Positions 42,222 to 48,133 of a stretch of 48,133 nt of DNA are shown here, piece by piece. Source of the stretch: Chthonomonas sp035294505 (GTDB taxonomy: Bacteria; Armatimonadota; Chthonomonadetes; Chthonomonadales; Chthonomonadaceae); the NCBI RefSeq assembly GCF_035294505.1, contig NZ_DATGKU010000259.1, positions 1-48,133 on the forward strand, given 5' to 3'. Both the position numbers and the translations under genes were made by a program. Numbering within the stretch: position 1 is the stretch's first letter; each line of letters begins with the position of its first letter. The notes below the pieces were generated by a model. It had not been told where the DNA came from. It made no database searches and saw only the letters and a list, made by a program, of their open reading frames with translations.

Positions 42222-43214
42222 ATGAAGCGATTCGCGTTCGTTCTTGCCATTTGGCTCGTGCTCGGCTTTCATGGCAAGGGGTATGCGGCCAAGAAGCCCG
42301 AAAAGTCCACCTCTACTGGGGTCACCATCGTTGCCAAAGCCGAAAGCGTTGTGAACGGCAACCTCATTCACGTGGGCGACATCGCCACCATTCAGGGCGG
42401 AAGTCCTGCGCTCCAGCAAGCCATCGCTGCCGTTGTCGTGGGGGTAGCGCCCTTGCCCGGCCTATCACGCTCGATCATGGCAGGCGACATATTGGTGCAT
42501 CTGCGTGAAGCACAGTTGACCAATCCCTCCGTTCACATTAAGGCGCCGACGATGATTTTGGTGCGACGTGCCGCCAACAACGTGGCCGCGAGCCAGATCG
42601 TACAGGCTGCTTTGGCCGCCGCGCAAAAGGCGGTTCAGGGCATTACAGGAGCCGTGCTAGTGCCCGATCCGGTGGAAGGAAATGTGGTGCTGCCCACGGG
42701 GCAGCTTCAGATAGTCGCCGGCCAGGTAAATGGAGACCCCAACCTTGGGACGCTCTTCGTGCCCGTTAGCCTTTGTGTGGACGGCAAGCCGGTGCAGGCC
42801 ACCACTGTGACGTTTCACGTACATCGAAAGTTACAGGCTCTGGTAGCGAATCGAACGCTTGAGCCACGCGATATTCTTCGGCCCGACGATGTTTCGCTGG
42901 AGACAGTGGACCTCCCTCCAGGTTTTAACGACCCCATTACCGACGCCAAAGATGCGATAGGAAAACGCGCTACACGCCGCATTTTGGCCGGTGCGCCCAT
43001 TCCTGCATCCGCTCTCGAGGTGCCGCCAGTGGTGCAGGCCGGAAATATCATTACCGTGCTGTACATCGTGGGGCAGGCGCGCATTACCGCCTATGGCACC
43101 GCACAACAGTCGGCCCGGGTGGGCGATACCATCCATGTCTATATCACCTCAACGCACAAGGTCATTGATGCTGTGGTGCTAGACGCCCATACCGCAGAGG
43201 TGATGGACAACTGA
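42222..43214 (+). CDS. flgA: Flagella basal-body P-ring formation chaperone FlgA
   Basis: A 330-residue exported protein that helps assemble the periplasmic P ring. A signal peptide (MKRFAFVLAIWLVLGFHGKG, then YAAKK) precedes an N-terminal domain. The SAF domain comes near the C-terminus (LVANRTLEPRDILRPDDVSL and AIGKRATRRILAGAPI), and the end VGDTIHVYITSTHKVIDAVV is typical. It is longer than the usual 220-240 residues. I chose the ATG at 42222 over a TTG at 42192 because it begins directly with the signal peptide; the ribosome binding site is weak (AAGG), suggesting coupling to flgG. Confidence 0.88.
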   Translation: MKRFAFVLAIWLVLGFHGKGYAAKKPEKSTSTGVTIVAKAESVVNGNLIHVGDIATIQGGSPALQQAIAAVVVGVAPLPGLSRSIMAGDILVHLREAQLTNPSVHIKAPTMILVRRAANNVAASQIVQAALAAAQKAVQGITGAVLVPDPVEGNVVLPTGQLQIVAGQVNGDPNLGTLFVPVSLCVDGKPVQATTVTFHVHRKLQALVANRTLEPRDILRPDDVSLETVDLPPGFNDPITDAKDAIGKRATRRILAGAPIPASALEVPPVVQAGNIITVLYIVGQARITAYGTAQQSARVGDTIHVYITSTHKVIDAVVLDAHTAEVMDN

Positions 43215-43228
43215 AAGGAGATAGAAAG

Positions 43229-43867
43229 ATGCGAAGAAACTATAGGTGCTTTCTTTCTTTCGCGATTTTCATGCTAGGACTGCTGCTTGCAGTCTCTCAA
43301 GGAAAGGCCCAGTCGCTCTTCCCGGTAAAGGAGGCCAACGAGGAGCTTAAGGGAAGCAGCAGTGCCTCCGCCGCCTCCCTTTTCAGCGACCTTCGTGCCC
43401 ATAACGTAGGCGATGTACTCACCATCACGGTGGAGGAGAGCACGACAGCCCAAACCACGGCCAGCACCAAGGCCTCGCAGACCGATTCGGTGGATGCTTT
43501 CGGCGGGACAGGGCTTATCCACAACTTTTTCCGTAGCTTGGCGCTCTCGGCCTCGAACTCGCGCAACGCTACCGGCGACGGTACCACATCGCGCTCCGGC
43601 ACATTTGTTACCACCCTCTCGGTGCGGGTGAAAAAGGTGCTACCGAACGGAACCCTGCTTGTGGAGGGCACCCGCGTGATGAAGATCAACAAAGAGACCC
43701 AGAAGATTACCTTTACCGGCATCGTACGTCCAGAGGACATTGGGCCTGACAACACGGTGCCCTCCAGCCTGGTAGCCGACGTAAAAGTGGCCTACGATGG
43801 CAAAGGGATCGTGGGAGATACCCAGCATGAAGGCATTCTTACACGCATCTTTCGCTTCCTCTTTTAA
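43229..43867 (+). CDS. flgH: Flagellar L-ring protein FlgH without lipobox
   Basis: A 212-residue L-ring protein; in Proteobacteria FlgH is a lipoprotein in the outer membrane. LFSDLRAHNVGDVLTITVEE, the Thr/Ala-rich AQTTASTKAS stretch, RVKKVLPNGTLLVEGTRVMK and GIVRPEDIGPDNTVPSS are diagnostic. The signal peptide (hydrophobic 9-22, probably cut after GKAQ) has no cysteine at its end; the only early Cys is Cys7, before the hydrophobic core. So this FlgH seems not to be lipidated. AAGGAG lies 8 bases before the ATG. Confidence 0.9.
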   Translation: MRRNYRCFLSFAIFMLGLLLAVSQGKAQSLFPVKEANEELKGSSSASAASLFSDLRAHNVGDVLTITVEESTTAQTTASTKASQTDSVDAFGGTGLIHNFFRSLALSASNSRNATGDGTTSRSGTFVTTLSVRVKKVLPNGTLLVEGTRVMKINKETQKITFTGIVRPEDIGPDNTVPSSLVADVKVAYDGKGIVGDTQHEGILTRIFRFLF

Positions 43868-43906
43868 GCGCGGGGAAGTACGGATAGAGAGTGAGGCAAA
43901 AAGAGA

Positions 43907-45124
43907 ATGGCACGACTTACCGTTCTATGGATCGCTGGGATGATGGCGTTCGGGCTTTGTGTCGCCTCTTGGGCCGATGCGCCGCCTTCCAGCACTCCGG
44001 CTCAAAATAGCTTGAAGCCCTCAAGGCCAACGCCCTCCTCTGCAGAAGCAATGGCCAACGCCGGTTTCGCTCCTATCAATGGGCTGACGCGGGTGAAAGA
44101 CATCGCAAACCTGCAAGGGGTACGAGGCAACCAGCTCATCGGCTACGGCCTTGTAGTGGGGCTGGAAGGCACCGGCGATGGACAGACCACCCAGTTCACG
44201 CAGGCCTCTTTGGTGAACATGCTGCGGCGCTTCGGAATAGATGTGCCCGCTTCAGCGGTAATGGTCAAAAATGTGGCGGCCGTTATGGTTACGGCCGACC
44301 TGCCTCCATTCGTAAAGCCGGGCAGCCGCATAGATGTGGTGGTCTCCTCGATGGGCGACGCCAAATCGCTGCAAGGGGGCACGCTTCTGCAGACGCCCCT
44401 GCGTGCTGCGAACGGCCAAATCTACGCAGTAGCCCAAGGCCCTATCTCCATCGGGGGCTTCAACTATGAGGCAGGCGGTTCTAAAGTGCAAAAGAACGAT
44501 GTGAACGTGGGGCGCATCCCCGGAGGGGCCTATGTGGAGCAGGCCGTGCCGATGCCGCTAAGCCAAGATGGCACCACCCTAGAGTTCACCCTGCAGTCGC
44601 CTGACTTTACTACGGCAAGCCGTATGGCCAACGCTATTCGCCAGCAGCTTAATGTGAGCACATTGGCGGAGGATGGTGCCACCGTAGAGGTGGTGGTGCC
44701 GGACCAATGGCGGCAAAACCTCGTGGGCTTTATCTCTAAAGTGGAAGAGGTAACCCTCACGCCGGATGTAGTCGCACGCATAGTGGTGGATGAGCGCACC
44801 GGTACGGTGGTGATAGGCGGCAATGTAAGGCTTGGTGCAGGGGCTGTAGCCCACGGCGACATCAACGTGGAGGTAAGTAACACGCCCGTAGTGGTGCCGC
44901 CACCTCCGTTTTCGGTCAACCCGCCGCCAGCTACCGTCGTGCCGTTGAAGAGCACCCAGGCCACAGAACATGGCGGGCAACTTGCCGTTATTCCACAAAC
45001 AACAACGGTAGACCAGCTTGTGCATGCCCTCAATGCGCTGGGAGTCACTCCGCGCGACCTCATCGCCATTCTTCAAGGCATGCGCGCTGCCGGCATGATA
45101 CAGGCCGAGATAGATATTCAATAA
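43907..45124 (+). CDS. flgI: Flagellar P-ring protein FlgI
   Basis: A 405-residue periplasmic P-ring subunit with a signal peptide (about 1-24, ending SWADA). RVKDIANLQGVRGNQLIGYG, LEGTGDGQTTQFTQ, NVAAVMVTADLPPF and GSRIDVVVSSMGDAKSLQGG are family hallmarks. The C-terminal helix (ALGVTPRDLIAILQGMRAAG) is also typical. A proline-rich linker (VVVPPPPFSVNPPP) lies near residue 330. With flgH it shows that the organism builds both outer rings and therefore has an outer membrane. GAGG lies about 10 bases before the ATG. Confidence 0.95.
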   Translation: MARLTVLWIAGMMAFGLCVASWADAPPSSTPAQNSLKPSRPTPSSAEAMANAGFAPINGLTRVKDIANLQGVRGNQLIGYGLVVGLEGTGDGQTTQFTQASLVNMLRRFGIDVPASAVMVKNVAAVMVTADLPPFVKPGSRIDVVVSSMGDAKSLQGGTLLQTPLRAANGQIYAVAQGPISIGGFNYEAGGSKVQKNDVNVGRIPGGAYVEQAVPMPLSQDGTTLEFTLQSPDFTTASRMANAIRQQLNVSTLAEDGATVEVVVPDQWRQNLVGFISKVEEVTLTPDVVARIVVDERTGTVVIGGNVRLGAGAVAHGDINVEVSNTPVVVPPPPFSVNPPPATVVPLKSTQATEHGGQLAVIPQTTTVDQLVHALNALGVTPRDLIAILQGMRAAGMIQAEIDIQ

Positions 45125-45137
45125 GGGAGGGGCCATT

Positions 45138-45467
45138 ATGAGTACAGTGTCATCGCCACTACCGGTCGTTTCGACAACGCAGGGCAATACCACCCTACAG
45201 CAACAGCAGGAGCGGCTGAAGAAAGCCACGCAAGAGTTTGAGGCGCTTTTTCTCACAACGCTTCTGCGCCCCACGTTGAAAGAGATGGTGGGAGGCGATT
45301 CGCTTTCTGACAACAGCTATGAGATGGGCTACTACCAAGATATGATGGAGCGTCGCCTTGCCGAGGTACTCGCCAAGAACGGCGGTTTAGGTCTGGCCAA
45401 AACGCTCTACGATGAGCTTGCACCCCATCTACTCGGGACGAGCACCGCCGCAGAAGGGAAGAAGTAA
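45138..45467 (+). CDS. flgJ: FlgJ-type rod-binding protein, no muramidase domain
   Basis: A 109-residue protein equal to the N-terminal rod-binding domain of FlgJ. KATQEFEALFLTTLLRPTLK and YEMGYYQDMMERRLAEVLA, GGLGLAKTLYDEL are conserved. The C-terminal peptidoglycan hydrolase domain of enterobacterial FlgJ is absent, as in most phyla. It probably caps the growing rod in the periplasm. AGGGAGGGG lies just before the ATG. flgN begins 6 bases after the stop. Confidence 0.88.
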   Translation: MSTVSSPLPVVSTTQGNTTLQQQQERLKKATQEFEALFLTTLLRPTLKEMVGGDSLSDNSYEMGYYQDMMERRLAEVLAKNGGLGLAKTLYDELAPHLLGTSTAAEGKK

Positions 45468-45473
45468 TCAACG

Positions 45474-45980
45474 ATGTCGGCAACATCCACAAGTCATTTG
45501 ATCACAAGCCTGCGCAAAATATTACAGCGTCAACTGGTACTGTCGCAGCAACTGCTTGAACTCGCCAAAGAGCAGAACGCCGCGCTGGTAAAGAACGATG
45601 TCGCCCTGTTGCAGCAACTAAACGAGCGACAGCAGGCCTGCCTGAGCGAACAAGAGGCGCTCGAACGCACCCGCGTGGAGATCGCGTGCAAGCTGGGCAA
45701 GGCGTTTGGGCTAAAAGGGGTTCCACCCCTGCAGCAGCTCTTACCGCATTTAACGAAACCCGACCAAGAGGCGCTGCTCGCACTACGGAAGGAACTGCTT
45801 CGCGTGCATGATGAGATAACGGCAGTGCATGAGCGCAATCGCCTGCTGCTTCGCAACGGCCTTCACTACATCGTCTTCAGTTTACGCCTGCTCACCGCGG
45901 CAGCGCTGCAACCGGCCCGCTACGGAACGAATCTTAACGAGGTAGTAACGCCCAGTTTTTACATAGACAGCAAGGCCTAA
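45474..45980 (+). CDS. flgN: FlgN-type export chaperone for FlgK and FlgL
   Basis: A 168-residue helical cytoplasmic protein of the FlgN family. Long amphipathic helices (LRKILQRQLVLSQQLLELAK, LKGVPPLQQLLPHL, and AVHERNRLLLRNGLHYIVF) match the pattern, and the position directly before flgK and flgL, its clients, supports the assignment. FlgN keeps the hook-filament junction proteins unfolded for export. Sequence similarity alone is weak, so context matters here. Confidence 0.75.
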   Translation: MSATSTSHLITSLRKILQRQLVLSQQLLELAKEQNAALVKNDVALLQQLNERQQACLSEQEALERTRVEIACKLGKAFGLKGVPPLQQLLPHLTKPDQEALLALRKELLRVHDEITAVHERNRLLLRNGLHYIVFSLRLLTAAALQPARYGTNLNEVVTPSFYIDSKA

Positions 45981-46005
45981 AGGCTTTGCTCGTATTCTCA
46001 ATCTT

Positions 46006-46049
46006 GTAGACGCACGGAAGCGTCGGGGTCAAAAATACGGTTGACCTAC
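46006..46049 (+). promoter_or_regulatory. Two-hairpin leader before flgK
   Basis: GACGC/GCGTC (46009-46013 and 46020-46024) and GGTCAA/TTGACC (46027-46032 and 46041-46046) form two adjacent perfect stems, and GTA/TAC (46006-46008, 46047-46049) can close them as a three-way junction. The structure ends about 7 bases before the AAGGAG of flgK, so it could affect translation. Confidence 0.45.
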
Positions 46050-46070
46050 ATCCTTCAAGGAGAAGAAACC

Positions 46071-47537
46071 ATGCCATCTAGCTTTTTCGGATTAGAGATC
46101 GGCTATTCGGCACTGGCCTCCAGCCAGATCGCCCTCGATGTCGTTTCTAACAACGTATCTAACATCAATACTCCCGGCTATGCGCGGGAAACGGTGGCCT
46201 TCGATGAGACCGTTCCGTTTACCCTGCCCGGCCTAGATAGCTTTTCGCCCGGGCAACTGGGCACGGGTACCACGATCACGGCCATTAACCAAGTGCGCGA
46301 TCAGTTTCTTGATCGCCAAATTTTGGCTGCCAACTCCGATCAGAGCGCTTACAACACGCTTCAGCAGGTGCTCGGCCAGGCACAGACGGCCTTCTCCGAG
46401 CCTAGCTCGAGCGGCATAGGGCAGCAGCTAACGAACTTCTTTAACGCTTTCAGCAATCTCGCCGCCAATCCGGAAGACCCCGGCATTCGCGCCACAGTTG
46501 TCAATCAGGCGGTAACCCTCACCAATGCCTTCCATAACGTGAGCAATTCGCTGAGCCAACTGCTGCCCAACCTCAATTCACGTATTCAACTAGATGTGCA
46601 GCAGATCAATAACATCACAACGCAGATCGCCACTCTGAACCACCAGATCGGGGTAAGCATCGCCGCGGGGCAACATCCGAACGATCTTATAGATAAACGC
46701 AGCGCGTTGCTTTCTCAACTAAGCGGTTTGGTGAACCTGCAGATTGTGGATGAGATCAACCCACAAACCGGGCAACCGAATGGGGAGATAGATGTGCATG
46801 TGGGCGGGTTTACCCTGGTTCAGGGGGATACGGTCGAACCGCTTTCCTACACCTCAACTTCGGTCGGCAGCGCCAATACTCTGGGCCTTGTGGACTCGCA
46901 AGGAAACGCCATCCCGCTTTTAGGGGGTGAGGTTTACGGACTTTTGAAAGCGTCGGCGATGGTTCAGGGCTACCAGAGCCAACTCGATACCCTTGCCTAT
47001 AACCTCATCAACGCGGTGAACAACATCCATCAAACCGGCATGGGGTTAGATGGGTCTACCGGTACGCTCTTCTTCTCTTCACCGCCTCCCCCGCCGGGCA
47101 CTGGCGCAGCTGCCTCCATCTCGGTGAATTCGGCCATTATCGCCGATCCTCAAAAGATCGCTGCGGCTTCGGTTCCCACGCCACCCAACCCGCTTGCACC
47201 GGGGAACGGTGATGTAGCAAGCCAAATTGCCAACCTGGCCAACACGGCCGTTATCGGCGGCGCCACGTTGAACGACTACTATAACGCGCTGATATCCACG
47301 ATTGGCTCGGACACGCAGACGGCGCAAGCACAAGCCAATAACCAACAGCAGATCGTCTCACAGCTGCAAAGCCAGCAACAGTCGGTTTCGGGCGTGAACA
47401 TGGATGAGGAGCTAACCAACATGTTGCAGTATCAGCGCACCTACCAGGCGGCCGCACGAGTGATCAACATGGCCGATACCTTCCTGGATACCATTATCAA
47501 CGGCCTTGGCGCCGGCAGCACTCCGGTAGGAGCCTAA
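46071..47537 (+). CDS. flgK: Flagellar hook-filament junction protein FlgK (HAP1)
   Basis: A 488-residue hook-associated protein. FFGLEIGYSALASSQIALDV and SNNVSNINTPGYARETVAF form the N-terminal D0/D1 motif. DQFLDRQILAANSD and LNHQIGVSIAAGQHPNDLID are conserved. The C-terminal helix VSGVNMDEELTNMLQYQRTY is characteristic. The middle domain (about 250-400) is variable and contains a proline-rich PPPPPGTG loop. I chose the ATG at 46071 because AAGGAG lies about 9 bases before it; an in-frame start at 46041 would fall in the leader hairpins. Confidence 0.95.
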   Translation: MPSSFFGLEIGYSALASSQIALDVVSNNVSNINTPGYARETVAFDETVPFTLPGLDSFSPGQLGTGTTITAINQVRDQFLDRQILAANSDQSAYNTLQQVLGQAQTAFSEPSSSGIGQQLTNFFNAFSNLAANPEDPGIRATVVNQAVTLTNAFHNVSNSLSQLLPNLNSRIQLDVQQINNITTQIATLNHQIGVSIAAGQHPNDLIDKRSALLSQLSGLVNLQIVDEINPQTGQPNGEIDVHVGGFTLVQGDTVEPLSYTSTSVGSANTLGLVDSQGNAIPLLGGEVYGLLKASAMVQGYQSQLDTLAYNLINAVNNIHQTGMGLDGSTGTLFFSSPPPPPGTGAAASISVNSAIIADPQKIAAASVPTPPNPLAPGNGDVASQIANLANTAVIGGATLNDYYNALISTIGSDTQTAQAQANNQQQIVSQLQSQQQSVSGVNMDEELTNMLQYQRTYQAAARVINMADTFLDTIINGLGAGSTPVGA

Positions 47538-47542
47538 TTTTT

Positions 47543-47610
47543 ACCGATAATCTCTAGGGACAGACGGCATGGAGGCCGTTTCCTTTGGAACCGTTCGGGC
47601 GATTCGCCCC
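47543..47610 (+). promoter_or_regulatory. flgL leader: FliA-like -10 and two hairpins
   Basis: ACCGATAA (47543-47550) matches seven of eight bases of the sigma28 -10 (GCCGATAA), but no TAAA lies 15 bases upstream. Downstream, ACGGC/GCCGT (47564-47568, 47575-47579) and GGGCG/CGCCC (47598-47602, 47606-47610) can form hairpins before the AAAGGAG of flgL. Confidence 0.3.
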
Positions 47611-47629
47611 TCTGAAAGGAGTCAGAACC

Positions 47630-48133
47630 ATGCGAATTAGCACACAACAGATCGTACAAGATACTATTCTCGGCGTAGAAGACGCCTACTCGCGCTTTGG
47701 CGTGGCAGAAAAACAGGTGAGCACCGGAAAGCGAATCAATCAGCCTTCCGACGACCCGGTGGGCACGGGCGAAGTGCTGAAGCTGCAACAGCTTAACTCG
47801 CAAATAAATCAGTACAACAACATTATTGACCTTGCCGTAAACTTTCTGTCCACCACCGATTCGGCGCTGAGCAGTACCGACAATCTGTTGCAGCAGGCAC
47901 GAACCATCGCTTTACAAGCGGCTAACAGCAGCCTCGACGATTCGGCACGGGCGAACCTGGCCGATCAAATAGGCCAGATCATCACTCAGGTCATCAGTTT
48001 GGGGAACAGCAGCTATGAGGGGCGCTACATTTTTGCCGGTCAGCGCACGAAAACGGCGCCTCTCGCGCAAACCCCTTCGGGGTTTGTATATTCCGGCGGC
48101 TCGGCAGCCACCGGAGATGGGGACATTAGCCTC
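47630..48133 (+). CDS. flgL: Flagellar hook-filament junction protein FlgL (HAP3), partial
   Basis: The first 168 codons of FlgL, continuing past the right edge. MRISTQQIVQDTILGVEDAY and the flagellin-like stretch VSTGKRINQPSDDPVGTGEV are diagnostic, as is the later GRYIFAGQRTKTAP. It forms the second junction layer under the filament and is exported with FlgN help. AAAGGAG lies about 9 bases before the ATG. It follows flgK after 92 bases, the usual order. Confidence 0.93.
   Translation, partial: MRISTQQIVQDTILGVEDAYSRFGVAEKQVSTGKRINQPSDDPVGTGEVLKLQQLNSQINQYNNIIDLAVNFLSTTDSALSSTDNLLQQARTIALQAANSSLDDSARANLADQIGQIITQVISLGNSSYEGRYIFAGQRTKTAPLAQTPSGFVYSGGSAATGDGDISL

Noticed and set aside
41831..42250. 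A 139-codon open frame antisense to flgG
   Set aside because: It mirrors a well-conserved flagellar gene and has no independent signals.
47534..47803. An 89-codon minus-strand frame over the flgL start
   Set aside because: It is antisense to the conserved N-terminus of FlgL and lacks a ribosome binding site or family features.

Overview
The window reads as chromosome of a diderm, flagellated, sugar-degrading bacterium, most likely an Armatimonadota (Chthonomonas-like) thermophile or a close relative. This rests on inference from several signs. There are prepilin-like proteins with an H-X9-DG C-terminal motif, many scattered glycoside hydrolases, an LL-diaminopimelate aminotransferase, P- and L-ring flagellar genes (so an outer membrane), moderately high GC and short operons of unrelated genes. 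No plasmid, prophage or CRISPR signature is visible. The only mobile-element trace is a gutted IS200/IS605-type tnpB.

Layout. 1-399 is non-coding and carries a perfect-consensus promoter firing leftwards out of the window, plus a 38-bp direct repeat. 400-4754 (+) holds two exported clan GH-A glycosidases (GH50-like, then a DUF5060/GH5-like lipoprotein). 4800-8801 (-) is the bifunctional (p)ppGpp enzyme Rel followed by an exported caspase-like protein. 9046-12654 holds a further exported TIM-barrel hydrolase, two divergent prepilin-like genes with a structured leader between them, and a small orphan gene. 12901-15573 is a GH78 alpha-L-rhamnosidase. 15663-20412 (+) is a housekeeping run: ricT, an FmdB zinc ribbon, a DUF2007 gene, metG and an ABC-2 permease.

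20646-24968 (-) is a probable operon dapL / alpha-beta hydrolase lipoprotein / TPR protein / GT2 glycosyltransferase. 25131-26917 (+) is folP-queE, meeting on the other strand an operon metB-like / double GNAT / 55-aa small gene / galT (30189-26906). 30190-30675 contains the tnpB relic and a REP-like repeat. 30676-34419 (-) holds xylB, then the operon mntR-mntH (metal-sensing repressor and manganese importer). A tRNA-Lys(CUU) with a near-consensus promoter follows, then an MFS transporter and a UlaE-like sugar-phosphate epimerase (-). 37010-40280 (+) is a PfkB kinase and two GT4 glycosyltransferases. 40501 to the right edge is a flagellar rod/ring/hook-filament-junction cluster in the order flgF-flgG-flgA-flgH-flgI-flgJ(N)-flgN-flgK-flgL, with flgL cut by the window end.

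How the parts fit. Secreted hydrolases, rhamnosidase, galT, xylB, a sugar epimerase and a PfkB kinase point to a plant- or microbial-polysaccharide diet. The flagellar block is self-consistent and would build the distal rod, the P/L rings and the hook-filament junction. The most interesting non-textbook signals are: a pseudoknot-capable leader in front of a prepilin gene; a MetRS with KAGKS in place of KMSKS; a hidden 55-codon gene overlapping galT; a TnpB deletion relic whose two ends are fused in frame; the rel/caspase-like gene pair; and in-frame 21-bp repeats at the start of queE. I did not find a clear, wholly new multi-gene system.
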